Positions 9,134 through 17,745 are shown, numbered from the stretch's first letter. The stretch is 64,000 bases of DNA from Maridesulfovibrio ferrireducens (GCF_900101105.1 NZ_FNGA01000001.1:682001-746000), one strand, 5' to 3'. Program-made: numbers and translations. The notes: a model not told the origin generated them from the letters alone.

Positions 9134-9175
9134 CACTTGTGAAGGTTTGCGCAAAGTCAGTTTGCGTCACAAGTG
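9134..9175 (+). promoter_or_regulatory. Nested inverted repeat in atp operon leader
   Basis: Outer arms CACTTGTGA (9134-9142) and TCACAAGTG (9167-9175) are perfect 9-bp complements. Inside them CGCAAA (9150-9155) and TTTGCG (9161-9166) form a second stem with a 5-nt loop. The left side also contains the palindrome TTTGCGCAAA. The structure ends 32 nt before the likely atpZ start. It could be a leader RNA hairpin or a paired operator; the outer arms contain TTGTGA/TCACAA, which resemble Rex half-sites. Confidence 0.5.
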
Positions 9176-9207
9176 CATCTCAAGTTTCAGAAAAAAGTAG
9201 GCACATA

Positions 9208-9465
9208 TTGTTTTTTAAAGGAAACAAAGAGGCTCTGGATCTCCTCGGCAATGCCGCGACAATCGGAACTCATCTTGTCTGTTCTACTTTTGTTGGGATG
9301 GCTATCGGGTGGTATCTCGATAAATGGTTGGGCACAAAGCCTTGGTTTCTACTTATTTTCTTGTTATTTGGAATTGGAGCTGGATTCAAAAACGTTTTTG
9401 ATGAAGTGCAAAAAATCCAACGAAAGGATCAGGGGAAAGGTCCAGGAAGTAACAATGAAAGTTAA
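9208..9465 (+). CDS. atpZ: AtpZ/AtpI-type F0F1 ATP synthase accessory protein
   Basis: 85 aa from the TTG at 9208, which has AAGTAGG upstream and gives the usual FFKGNKEALDLLGNAATIG N-terminus. A GTG at 9139 is possible but falls inside an inverted repeat and has no ribosome site. There are two membrane helices (STFVGMAIGWYLDKWLG and FLLIFLLFGIGAGFKNVF), as in the ATPase_gene1 family. These proteins precede the F0 genes and assist assembly or cation supply. First gene of the F0 operon; its end overlaps atpI by 11 nt. Confidence 0.8.
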   Translation: MFFKGNKEALDLLGNAATIGTHLVCSTFVGMAIGWYLDKWLGTKPWFLLIFLLFGIGAGFKNVFDEVQKIQRKDQGKGPGSNNES

Positions 9466-9874
9466 TCAAAAACTAGAAACATTTCTCCACAGGCGAGGCT
9501 TTACTCATCCGGACGTACGCAGTTTGGTACGCAATCAGTTGTATCTCACTGCCGGAACATGTCTTTTTGCTGCTGTAGCCTTCGGGTTTGCCCCTTGGGC
9601 ATTGGCTTTGGCAGCCGGAACTGTTCTGACCACGTTCAATTTCTGGTCGCTGGCTAAATTTGGTCAGCATCTGGCGTATATGCGCAAGGGGGCGGTTGTT
9701 TCCTTGCTGATTCGTTTCTACGGTCGGATGTTATTATCCGGACTGGTCATATACGGGCTTATAGTCTGGGGGCAGTGTTCAATAACTGCACTTTTGGCCG
9801 GGCTCAGTTCCGTAGTTGTGAATGCAATATTTTGGGGCGTTGCCGGATTTCGGCAAAAAGCGAAGGAGGCATAA
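9455..9874 (+). CDS. atpI: ATP synthase subunit I (AtpI-like)
   Basis: 139 aa from the ATG at 9455, with CAGGAAG before it and overlapping atpZ. Four hydrophobic segments fit a small AtpI membrane protein that assists c-ring assembly. An open frame runs further upstream, but that part is the overlapping atpZ reading frame. It sits directly before atpB with 5 nt between stop and start. Function is inferred from position and topology; primary sequence of this family is poorly conserved. Confidence 0.75.
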   Translation: MKVNQKLETFLHRRGFTHPDVRSLVRNQLYLTAGTCLFAAVAFGFAPWALALAAGTVLTTFNFWSLAKFGQHLAYMRKGAVVSLLIRFYGRMLLSGLVIYGLIVWGQCSITALLAGLSSVVVNAIFWGVAGFRQKAKEA

Positions 9875-9879
9875 GGATC

Positions 9880-10566
9880 ATGGCTGCAGGATTACCACAT
9901 CCATTATTATTCATGACAGAGTTGAACAATGCTTTGGGAACTCACATCCCCATTCATGTATGGTATACATGGTTAGCAATGCTCATTCTGTTCACTATCG
10001 GGTTTCTCGTTTCCAGAAAACTTAGTCTGGTTCCGGGCGGGCTTCAAAATCTAGTCGAGATAATTGTCGGCGGTCTTGAAGACTTTGTTGTTGCGAACAT
10101 CGGTGAGGGTGGGCGTACAGTTTTTCCTTTCATGTGTACTTTGTTTGTTTACATCCTTGTGATGAACCTTTTAGGCCTTGTTCCCGGTTGTGACGCTCCT
10201 ACAGCGAACGTCAACACCAATGCGGCAATGGCTGTTTGTACTTTTCTTTACTACAACTACATTGGTATCAAGCAACATGGTGCAGGATACATCAAGCATT
10301 TCTTTGGGCCGGTTCCAGCACTCGCTCCTTTGATGTTTATCATCGAAATCGTTTCGCACATTTCTCGTCCGCTTTCACTTACTCTACGTCTGTTCGGTAA
10401 CATTCGCGGTGAAGAAATTGTTCTCGTGCTCTTGTTCATGCTTGCTCCCGTAGCTTCTACCTTGCCCATGTACTTCTTGTTCATGCTTGCAAAGGTAATC
10501 CAGGCATTCATCTTCTTCATGCTTACCATGATTTATTTGAAGGGCTCTCTGGAACACGCTCATTAG
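9880..10566 (+). CDS. atpB: ATP synthase F0 subunit a
   Basis: 228 aa from the ATG at 9880, preceded by GAAGGAGG. A longer open frame exists but overlaps atpI. LTLRLFGNIRGEE contains the essential stator arginine that faces the c-ring, and MTMIYLKGSLEHAH is the normal C-terminus. It forms the ion half-channels in the inner membrane. Downstream atpE encodes the rotor. The F1 genes and subunit b are not in this window, which matches the split ATP synthase loci of Desulfovibrio. Confidence 0.95.
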   Translation: MAAGLPHPLLFMTELNNALGTHIPIHVWYTWLAMLILFTIGFLVSRKLSLVPGGLQNLVEIIVGGLEDFVVANIGEGGRTVFPFMCTLFVYILVMNLLGLVPGCDAPTANVNTNAAMAVCTFLYYNYIGIKQHGAGYIKHFFGPVPALAPLMFIIEIVSHISRPLSLTLRLFGNIRGEEIVLVLLFMLAPVASTLPMYFLFMLAKVIQAFIFFMLTMIYLKGSLEHAH

Positions 10567-10575
10567 AATTAGTGA

Positions 10576-10965
<390 letters not shown>

Positions 10966-10988
10966 TTTTCAGGATTTGGAAATATTTG

Positions 10989-11014
10989 AAGGAGGCCTTC
11001 GGGCCTCCTTTATT
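10989..11014 (+). terminator. Terminator of the F0 operon
   Basis: AAGGAGGCC-TTCG-GGCCTCCTTT: a 9-bp stem with a stable TTCG tetraloop followed by TTTATT, 24 nt after atpE. Confidence 0.9.
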
Positions 11015-11024
11015 AGGGCTATAA

Positions 11025-11042
11025 TTGTTAATTTTTTCACAT
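11025..11042. promoter_or_regulatory. Candidate Rex operator
   Basis: TTGTTAATTTTTTCACAT is close to the Rex consensus TTGTGAA-N4-TTCACAA (mismatches at one inner and the last position). It lies upstream of rex, with TATAAT at 11084-11089 downstream of it, so autoregulation is plausible. Not proven. Confidence 0.4.
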
Positions 11043-11172
11043 AGTTCTGGTTTGCTGCAAGAGAAGTTCTATTTCTAGACACTTATAATATAAATAGATG
11101 TCAAAAAATGTTTTTTGGGGTATCGGAAAGCTACTGCTCTAGTGTATAGTTTTATCCGATTGAAGGTGGAGT

Positions 11173-11184
11173 TTGACTAGTCAA
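11173..11184. promoter_or_regulatory. 12-bp palindrome upstream of rex
   Basis: TTGACTAGTCAA is perfectly symmetric and includes a -35-like TTGACT. No good -10 box follows at 16-18 nt, so its role is unclear. Confidence 0.25.
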
Positions 11185-11259
11185 TTAATAATCTAGAGCC
11201 AGATTTGTAAAAGCGAGCATAGTTTTAGCTTTTTGCAATCTGAGATTTCCAACATTTTA

Positions 11260-11288
11260 TTTTTCATGACTATGCGGGACATGAAAAA
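11260..11288 (+). promoter_or_regulatory. Hairpin abutting the rex ribosome site
   Basis: TTTTTCATG (11260-11268) pairs with CATGAAAAA (11280-11288) around an 11-nt loop. It ends 12 nt before the GTG start, just before the weak AGG ribosome site. It may affect rex translation. Confidence 0.4.
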
Positions 11289-11300
11289 CAGGTACTTATT

Positions 11301-11930
11301 GTGAAAACCCAAAATATCCCCAAAGCGACAATCAAACGACTCGCAGTTTACATACAAGTTCTCTCAGGGCTGAAGCGTGACGGTGTTGAAGTTGTGTCCT
11401 CAGAAAAGTTAGCTCGCGCATGTTCAGTTAATCCTTCCCAAATTCGCAAAGATTTAGCTTATTTCGGAGAGTTTGGTGTGCGTGGTGTCGGCTATTATGT
11501 GCATGAATTGATTTCTTCCATTAAGCATTCTTTAGGTGTCGACCGAGTTTGGGGCTGTGCCCTTGTCGGGGTCGGTAACCTTGGACGGGCTTTGCTTCGC
11601 CATAAAGAGTTTGCATTAAGAGGTTTTTCTATCAGGGCTGCATTCGACTGTGATCCTTATAAAATAGGTGAAATCGTTTCAGGACTTGAAGTTGTTTGTA
11701 CACGCCAGCTAAAGGGCAGAGTTGATGAGTTCGGCCTTGAAATCGGAATAATTACTACACCTCCTGAAAGGGCTCAAAGAGCAGCCAATTATCTTGTTGA
11801 TGGCGGCATAAAAGGGATTGTAAATTTTGCTCAGGCAAGAATTCAAGTTCCAAAAGAAATTACTGTTGAGTACGTCGACTTCACTCATCATTTTTATTCA
11901 GTTGCATTTAATATCAGCTCATCAGATTAA
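11301..11930 (+). CDS. rex: Redox-sensing transcriptional repressor Rex
   Basis: 209 aa from GTG. The N-terminal winged helix includes VNPSQIRKDLAYFGEFGVRGVGY, the Rex signature, and residues about 85-90 give the NAD(H) Rossmann loop GVGNLG. Rex leaves DNA when the NADH/NAD+ ratio rises and controls energy genes. It stands next to the F0 ATP synthase operon on the same strand but is separated from it by a terminator and 335 bp, so it has its own promoter. A candidate Rex box lies upstream. The gene ends at a strong bidirectional terminator. Confidence 0.96.
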   Translation: MKTQNIPKATIKRLAVYIQVLSGLKRDGVEVVSSEKLARACSVNPSQIRKDLAYFGEFGVRGVGYYVHELISSIKHSLGVDRVWGCALVGVGNLGRALLRHKEFALRGFSIRAAFDCDPYKIGEIVSGLEVVCTRQLKGRVDEFGLEIGIITTPPERAQRAANYLVDGGIKGIVNFAQARIQVPKEITVEYVDFTHHFYSVAFNISSSD

Positions 11931-11975
11931 TAATCAGCTGTGAACTAGTTTGCTTTATAAGAAGTTTTTTTCTTC

Positions 11976-12011
11976 AAAAAGCCCGCAACACATATGTGTT
12001 GCGGGCTTTTT
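11976..12011. terminator. Bidirectional terminator, rex / sigma-54 regulator
   Basis: A 36-nt perfect palindrome built from AAAAAGCCCGCAACACAT and its complement lies between two convergent genes and ends in T5 on either strand. Confidence 0.92.
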
Positions 12012-12014
12012 GAA

Positions 12015-13490
12015 TTAATTGCTGAAAAATGTTTTTTTAATTTTGTACTTTTTAAGGAGTGCATAGATTCGGGAATTTGAAAGACCTGAAACCTGCGCCG
12101 CCTGACTAATATTACCTTTGCAATGTAGAAAAAGACTTTCGAGATAGAGTTTTTCAGCTTGTTCAAGTGCTTGTTCCCGATAATCTTTCAGAAGAGGAAA
12201 ATTATTTTTTATAGGGACTTGGTAGGCAGGAATATTTGTATCTTTGTTTAATATTTGTTTTTGTGTAAATTTTTTGTTTTGAATTACAGTTAGAACAGGC
12301 TTGTTTTCTGTTTTGGGCAGAACGGAATGCTGCGCAGCCGCAATTCTCACACGGACAGGCAGATGTATCGGCAAAAATTCTCCAGCCTCGGTATTGGTGG
12401 TGAAAACCTGTTCAAGAACATTGAAAAGCTCTCTGATATTTCCGGGCCATGCGTATACATCAAGTGCCGCGAGAAATTCCTTTGAAACGGATATCGGTGA
12501 AGTATTAAGATCTGCACTAAGCTTGTTAAAGAAGTATTTCGTAAGTTCAGGGATGTCTTCCTTACGCTGTCTCAGTGGAGGAAGCTGAATAGTAAACGTC
12601 TGTATTCGATACAGTAGATCCTGTCTAAAACGTCCGGTTTGAACAAGCGCTTCAAGATCTAGATTTGTGGCTGTGACCAATCTGAAGTCGCTTTTGATTT
12701 CTTTGTGATCACCTACAGGGCGGAATGTGTGCTCTTGAAGAACTCTTAAAAAAGATTTTTGAAGTGACAGTGGTAGTTCCCCTACTTCATCCAAGAACAG
12801 AGTCCCTCCGTCAGCTTTGGCAATCAAACCTTTATGCGATTCTTCAGCACTGGTGAAAGCTCCTCGTTTGTGACCGAAAAGTATACTTTCAACAAGGTTT
12901 TCAGGAATTGAAGCACAATCGACTATAATGAAAGGTTTGTTTCTGCGTGAACTGTTGTCGTGAATCGCTTTAGCGAAAAGTTCCTTACCAGTACCTGTTT
13001 CACCTAGAATTGAAACACTAACATGGCTTTCAGCCGCTTGTGCCGCCTGTTCCAGACAGCGGGTAGTAGCTTTGGAACGTCCAACAATGTTGTGGTGTCC
13101 AAGTTTAGGACGAGATGCTTGTTTTTCCGTTCTGTATTGCAGTACTCGTTGCATGTGAAGGAGATATTGTTCGGCTGATGCAGGCTTGCTTATGTAGTCC
13201 CATGCACCGGAGTTGATAGCTAATTCTGCCCCTTTTGAATCACCTTTGCCTGTAATAATAACAACTTCAGGAGAGTTTTTTAATTTTTGTAATTCAGGCA
13301 GAGCATCAAGTCCGTTACCGTCAGGAAGAACTACATCGAGAAAAACGATATCGAATCTTTCCTCATTAGCAAGGGCCAGCCCCTCTTTAAGAGTAAGAGC
13401 TTTTTCTCCACTGTGTCCAAGGTGTTTAGCAAGGGCAAGGAGCAGATCCCCTATGTGTGGATCATCGTCGATTATTAGAACGTTAGCCAT
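12015..13490 (-). CDS. Sigma-54-dependent response regulator (NtrC family)
   Basis: 491 aa. Receiver domain 1-115 with phosphoacceptor in VFLDVVLPDGNG; AAA+ domain about 140-370 with Walker A GETGTGKE and Walker B GGTLFLDEVGE; Fis-type helix-turn-helix at the C-terminus (GNISQAAQVSGLSNSRIYAL). The sigma-54 contact loop reads GAFTSA in place of the canonical GAFTGA. It would act as an ATP-driven activator of sigma-54 promoters in response to a sensor kinase. No kinase gene is adjacent, so the signal is unknown. It ends at the terminator shared with rex. Confidence 0.92.
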   Translation of the reverse strand: MANVLIIDDDPHIGDLLLALAKHLGHSGEKALTLKEGLALANEERFDIVFLDVVLPDGNGLDALPELQKLKNSPEVVIITGKGDSKGAELAINSGAWDYISKPASAEQYLLHMQRVLQYRTEKQASRPKLGHHNIVGRSKATTRCLEQAAQAAESHVSVSILGETGTGKELFAKAIHDNSSRRNKPFIIVDCASIPENLVESILFGHKRGAFTSAEESHKGLIAKADGGTLFLDEVGELPLSLQKSFLRVLQEHTFRPVGDHKEIKSDFRLVTATNLDLEALVQTGRFRQDLLYRIQTFTIQLPPLRQRKEDIPELTKYFFNKLSADLNTSPISVSKEFLAALDVYAWPGNIRELFNVLEQVFTTNTEAGEFLPIHLPVRVRIAAAQHSVLPKTENKPVLTVIQNKKFTQKQILNKDTNIPAYQVPIKNNFPLLKDYREQALEQAEKLYLESLFLHCKGNISQAAQVSGLSNSRIYALLKKYKIKKTFFSN

Positions 13491-13572
13491 ATTAGTCTTT
13501 TGATGGTGGTAAAGTTGGTAAGATTAAAGTCCAAATTGATTGTTTAATTTATAAACCAAAGCATACTCACAA

Positions 13573-14736
13573 TCAGCTTGCAACTCTTTTTCGATTTTCA
13601 CGAAGTATAAATGGAATCCCCGATAAACTGAACAGGGTAGTCCATATTCGCATCATAAGGTAAATTGAAGCTCCAGCTGAGACGGTTCCGCTGGAAACAA
13701 GTGACAGAAGAGTTTCAAAAGCTGCTTCGTTGACACCGAGTCCGGCCGCAGGAGCTGGAATTATTCCGGCAAGAAAAGCAATCGGTGCCGAAAAAAATAT
13801 TTCATGGAAATTGGGAATCGCAGGTAAGTTCTGAGCCTGTGAAAAGAAATATAGCGATAAAATTAAGAGAAAGTGTTGCACCGCAGTTATTAAAACAGTT
13901 TTTAAAAGTATTAAGGGGCAGTTCCGGTATATCAGCAGTGCGGATACAAGCTGACCTATTTTAGAGCCTATCTTGGAGCTGTTGAAAAGGTTTCTATAAA
14001 ACCATCCGTTTTCTAAAAATTCCGGTGCGATTAATGCCGCAAAAATTGAAATAATCGATACGAGAATAAGCATAGGGGTTAATTCGACAGCTAAAAACGA
14101 TGCCCTGTCAGTATATGATATTACGATGATAGAAACTAAAATAGGAATGCCTATGTAAAGTGCGGCGTATCTACCCTTTATTAATGACAGAATTCCAAGA
14201 AAGAACGAGAGCCAGAGGCCGCATAGAAGGCCGAGCATGGGTACTGCTACTGAGCGGAGTTCAGGTGAAGATTCCACTAGCGACCAGTTGAGAATCATGC
14301 CTAGGCCGGATAGACCGAATAGTCCCATGGTTCCGATGATCCTGTCAGCCATAATTGCGGCGCCGGTTTGTGTCCCTTTTTCTGTTTCTTTTACTGTATA
14401 ATAATATCTTGCGAAGTCACCACTTGTCGGACCAAGTACGCATTGAGAAAAGAAATACATAATAGATGTAATTTTTAAACATTTCAGAGTATTAATGGGT
14501 GCTCCAGCTCCCTTGAGCAGCTCCTTAAAGCGAAAAGCGCTGATAGATAGTCCAATGAGAAGAATGACACATCCTGTAAGCAGCGCCGGGAGTTTATCTA
14601 AAGATACAAAAAGAAATTCAAGACGGATGCTGCCGGATTTTATGAGCCAGTAGATTAAGCCCGCTGCAATGGCGGTCTTAATACTTGATGAAAGGAGAGC
14701 TCTGAAGCGATTTGTCTTTGGCTCAGGGTAATTCAA
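13573..14736 (-). CDS. Flippase-like / LPG-synthase-TM-domain membrane protein
   Basis: 387 aa with about eight hydrophobic helices. The pattern VGPTSGDFARYYY-like (here CVLGPTSGDFARYYYTVKE) and PAPAAGLGVNEAAFETLL matches the lysylphosphatidylglycerol-synthase transmembrane (UPF0104, flippase-like) family. There is no soluble synthase domain, so it should move or help assemble a lipid-linked substrate and does not aminoacylate lipid. It stands alone, 80 bp from the sigma-54 regulator start. Substrate not known. Confidence 0.8.
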   Translation of the reverse strand: MNYPEPKTNRFRALLSSSIKTAIAAGLIYWLIKSGSIRLEFLFVSLDKLPALLTGCVILLIGLSISAFRFKELLKGAGAPINTLKCLKITSIMYFFSQCVLGPTSGDFARYYYTVKETEKGTQTGAAIMADRIIGTMGLFGLSGLGMILNWSLVESSPELRSVAVPMLGLLCGLWLSFFLGILSLIKGRYAALYIGIPILVSIIVISYTDRASFLAVELTPMLILVSIISIFAALIAPEFLENGWFYRNLFNSSKIGSKIGQLVSALLIYRNCPLILLKTVLITAVQHFLLILSLYFFSQAQNLPAIPNFHEIFFSAPIAFLAGIIPAPAAGLGVNEAAFETLLSLVSSGTVSAGASIYLMMRIWTTLFSLSGIPFILRENRKRVAS

Positions 14737-14900
14737 TATGTTTTCTCCGGAAAATAGGCTTAGTATTGGTCTGAAAATTATTTAAAAGAGCTATTACGGT
14801 TTTTTGTTCTTACAAATTTTGGCTTCTATAAGCAACAGAAAGCAATGATTGTTTAGGCATCTATTGTTGACATCTGCAAATTTACCATGTTAGTTGCTTA

Positions 14901-14921
14901 GTCAACAGTTGACCTGTCAAC
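14901..14921. promoter_or_regulatory. Overlapping inverted repeats, likely MarR operator
   Basis: GTCAACAGTTGAC (14901-14913) and GTTGACCTGTCAAC (14908-14921) are two interlocked palindromes sharing GTTGAC. They lie 23 nt before the marR start and just downstream of a possible -35 TTGACA at 14867-14872 with a poor -10 at 14890. The position suits autorepression of the marR-MFS operon. Confidence 0.55.
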
Positions 14922-14943
14922 GGTCATAATGTGAAGGGGAAAT

Positions 14944-15399
14944 ATGAAAAAATATGCATCGTTTGGATATATGAACGCACAGATGGTGCGTCTTCACAAG
15001 GCTATTCTGGCTGATAAATTGAGCGCAATCGGTATTACTTACGGTCAGATAGGTTTTATTATGCAGGCTCTGAGGAATCCCGGGCGGAATCAAGATGAAC
15101 TTTCGCATGTACTGAGCGTGGATAAAGCTGCGACCGCACGTGCATTGGCTAAACTCGTAAAACTTGGTTTTTTAGTCAGAGAAGAAAATCCTGAGAACAG
15201 GCGGGAAAAATTAGTTTACCCGACCGAAAAAGCGGAAGGAATAAAAGAAGATCTTCACCAAGCATTGCAGGCCGCAAATGAGTTGATGATGTCTGATCTG
15301 GATGAATCTGAAAAAGAAGTTTTAATGAAAATGCTTAAAAGAATGATCGATACCGGGCGGGAATCTTTAGGAATGTCTTCAGTTTGGGATATCCTTTAA
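14944..15399 (+). CDS. MarR family transcriptional regulator
   Basis: 151 aa. The winged helix spans about 30-105, with LSHVLSVDKAATARALAKLVKLGFLVRE as recognition helix plus wing (NPENRREKLVYPTEK). AAGGGG precedes the ATG. MarR proteins repress adjacent drug or metabolite transporters and release DNA on ligand binding. The MFS transporter follows after 31 nt, and a double palindrome sits directly upstream, so this is very probably the local repressor. Ligand unknown. Confidence 0.92.
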   Translation: MKKYASFGYMNAQMVRLHKAILADKLSAIGITYGQIGFIMQALRNPGRNQDELSHVLSVDKAATARALAKLVKLGFLVREENPENRREKLVYPTEKAEGIKEDLHQALQAANELMMSDLDESEKEVLMKMLKRMIDTGRESLGMSSVWDIL

Positions 15400-15430
15400 A
15401 TATATTTGAATTTAATTGAGAGGTTTTAGT

Positions 15431-16867
15431 ATGGATGATGCAAAAAAAAAGGGCGTAATCTTAGCCGTTTCTGTTACTCAATTTACGATGCCGTTTATGT
15501 TTTCCGCAGTTGGAATTGCATTACCTGCAATCGGTCGTGAATTCGGGGCAAGCGGACTTGATCTAAGTCTGATTGAATCAATATATATCGGTGGAGTTGC
15601 CGCGTTGCTTCTTCCTTTCGGAAGATTTTCAGATATGCACGGAAGGCAGCCTGTTTTCAGGCTGGGCGTGCTTTTATATGCGATATTTACGCTTTTGTTA
15701 GGTTTTTCGCAGGACATCAATACTGTAATTCTGCTCAGGTTGGGTCAGGGTATTTCAGGTGCATTGGCAATTGCTACAAATATGGCTCTGTTAACTGACT
15801 GTGTTCCTCTGAAAGAACGTGGTCGAGCGATGGGGCTTGCGGTTGCCGCTGTTTATGTAGGCCTATCCGTAGGGCCTTATTTAGGTGGATTAATTGCAAC
15901 TCATCTGGGCTGGCGTTGGATTTTTTATATGGGAACAATTCCCTTAGGCATAAGTTATATTGTTGCCCATCGGAGTTTGAATGGAAAATTTCGTTCATCC
16001 GATGAAAAATTTGATTATGCCGGAAGCGCGGTAGTAATCTTTTCAGTGGCGGCATTGGTTTTCGGTGGAACCAGTTTGAATGCCGGGTGGCCGGGAGTAG
16101 TCATGCTGTTGTCCGGAGTGGTTGGATTCACAGTTTTTATTTTCATGCAGGATCGAACAGAGTTTCCACTTGTAGATTTGGTGCTCTTTAAGGAACGAAG
16201 AGATTTTTCGGATGCAGCTCTTGTGCAGTTTATAAGCTATGCCGGGACATTCGGGATTGTTTTCCTTTTCAGCTTATATTTACAGAGTGTTAAGGCAATG
16301 ACACCGCATCAAGCCGGAGTTGTTCTGGTTGTGCAGCCTATCGTTCAAGCTGTTTTATCGCCTCTTGTCGGGAGATTGTCCGATAATTTTTATCCGCGTA
16401 TAATTGCAATGGCAGGAATGATTGTGTGTACAATTGGATCTATCATGGGTGCGGCTGTCGGACCTGAAACTTCGCTTGCATATTTGTACACAATGTTTGT
16501 CGTGCTAGGCGTTGGATTTGCACTGTTTTCTTCCCCCAATATGATCATAATGATGGGGAGCGTGCCGCCTTCGAGATTTGGTTTCGCGTCAGCTATAACT
16601 GGCGGGTTGAGAACCCTCGGTATGGTTGCAAGTATGGTGATTATAGCAATTTTTATTTCAATATATATGGGAGATACTCTCGTATCTCCTGAATCTGCTG
16701 TTTCATATATGAAAGTTATGCACTATTCACTGATAACACTTTCAGGCTTATGCGTGCTGGGTGTTATTATCTCAATTCTCTGTGTTTACAGACGTTTTTA
16801 CGGAAATTGCGAGGTTGCCAAGGATGACCTTTGTGTGCAATCTGCGGTCAGCAGAAAGGAGGATTAA
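15431..16867 (+). CDS. MFS multidrug-type transporter (DHA2-like)
   Basis: 478 aa from the ATG at 15431, which has GAGAGG ahead; an upstream TTG at 15416 is less likely. About 14 hydrophobic segments, loop motif GRFSDMHGRQPVF between helices 2 and 3, and the exporter motif VGPYLGGLIATHLGWRWIFY in helix 5 identify a drug:H+ antiporter of the DHA2 type. It is predicted to export a toxic compound across the inner membrane. It is controlled by the MarR gene in front, and its stop abuts the rsmG start. Confidence 0.9.
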   Translation: MDDAKKKGVILAVSVTQFTMPFMFSAVGIALPAIGREFGASGLDLSLIESIYIGGVAALLLPFGRFSDMHGRQPVFRLGVLLYAIFTLLLGFSQDINTVILLRLGQGISGALAIATNMALLTDCVPLKERGRAMGLAVAAVYVGLSVGPYLGGLIATHLGWRWIFYMGTIPLGISYIVAHRSLNGKFRSSDEKFDYAGSAVVIFSVAALVFGGTSLNAGWPGVVMLLSGVVGFTVFIFMQDRTEFPLVDLVLFKERRDFSDAALVQFISYAGTFGIVFLFSLYLQSVKAMTPHQAGVVLVVQPIVQAVLSPLVGRLSDNFYPRIIAMAGMIVCTIGSIMGAAVGPETSLAYLYTMFVVLGVGFALFSSPNMIIMMGSVPPSRFGFASAITGGLRTLGMVASMVIIAIFISIYMGDTLVSPESAVSYMKVMHYSLITLSGLCVLGVIISILCVYRRFYGNCEVAKDDLCVQSAVSRKED

Positions 16868-17557
16868 ATGGCGGAATCAAATGTCAGTGCAGCAGATATA
16901 CTAGGTGCTTCAATCAAGGCCAAGAGAAGGCTTGAGGATGATACGCGGCTTGATTCCGGATTTATCGCCGCAACTGATCAGGCTCGTGTTTTGGCTTATT
17001 ATGTAAACATGCTGGTGAAATGGAATAAAGCCATGAATCTGGTCGGCCCTAAGAGCTGGGATGATATTTTTCATTCGCTTATAATTGATAGTCTGCATCT
17101 GGCAGATTTTCTTAATGATCTTGATCTTCCCAAAAATCCGGTAACACTGGATCTCGGGGCTGGAGCAGGACTTCCGGGGCTGCCTCTCAGAGTCGTTTGG
17201 CAAAAAGGAACGTATCATTTGGTGGAATCCCGTCAAAAACGTTCAATCTTTATGCGTACTGCTATGCAAATGATGAAATTACCGCGTACAGAGGTCTTTC
17301 AGGGAAGGGCGGAAGCCATTCCACAGGAGGCACTCCCCGCAGATCTTATCCTAAGTAAAGCCTTCATGCCGTGGAAGGAGCTTATGCCGTTTGTAAAACC
17401 TATGCTCGCCGAAACCGGAAGGCTCGTAATCTTATCAAATGACAGCGCTCCGGCTTCTGCTGAGATTGCAGAATGTGGCTATGAGCTGGAATCAACTATG
17501 GAATATAAAGCTCAAAAAAAGACTCATTATTTTTGGTCACTGTTGCCGTTAAGCTAA
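16868..17557 (+). CDS. rsmG: 16S rRNA (guanine527-N7)-methyltransferase RsmG
   Basis: 229 aa. SAM-binding motif LDLGAGAGLPGLPL at about 97-110, followed by VESRQKRSIFMR, are the GidB/RsmG signatures; the family methylates G527 of 16S rRNA. AGAAAGGAGG lies within the last codons of the MFS gene, so rsmG is read from the same message, an unusual partner for an exporter. The N-terminal ~30 residues are longer than in most homologues. Its stop overlaps the stop of the small convergent gene. Confidence 0.94.
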   Translation: MAESNVSAADILGASIKAKRRLEDDTRLDSGFIAATDQARVLAYYVNMLVKWNKAMNLVGPKSWDDIFHSLIIDSLHLADFLNDLDLPKNPVTLDLGAGAGLPGLPLRVVWQKGTYHLVESRQKRSIFMRTAMQMMKLPRTEVFQGRAEAIPQEALPADLILSKAFMPWKELMPFVKPMLAETGRLVILSNDSAPASAEIAECGYELESTMEYKAQKKTHYFWSLLPLS

Positions 17558-17745
17558 CCGGGCATTCCGCCTTTGAATATAAGTTTAGTGGCATGTTCAT
17601 CAGCTATTTCAGCTACATCCATTAACTTTTCCAGAAACTCAAGGATTTCAAATCTTTTTTCTTCGGTTCCGTTATCGAATTCAAACTGCATGTCACCCGA
17701 GGTCATGTAAAGTTCAAGTTTTTCAAGATATTCCGGTTTAAGCAT
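17554..17745 (-). CDS. Small conserved hypothetical, 63 aa
   Basis: 63 aa, acidic and helical (KPEYLEKLELYMTSGD...). A clear AAAGGA ribosome site lies 7 nt before the ATG. It converges on rsmG and the two stop codons overlap by 4 nt. I do not recognise the family. The good ribosome site and tight packing argue that it is real. Confidence 0.6.
   Translation of the reverse strand: MLKPEYLEKLELYMTSGDMQFEFDNGTEEKRFEILEFLEKLMDVAEIADEHATKLIFKGGMPG

Noticed and set aside
9139-9207. Longer atpZ starting at GTG 9139
   Set aside because: The extra 23 residues lie in a strong inverted repeat, have no ribosome site and do not look like the family N-terminus.
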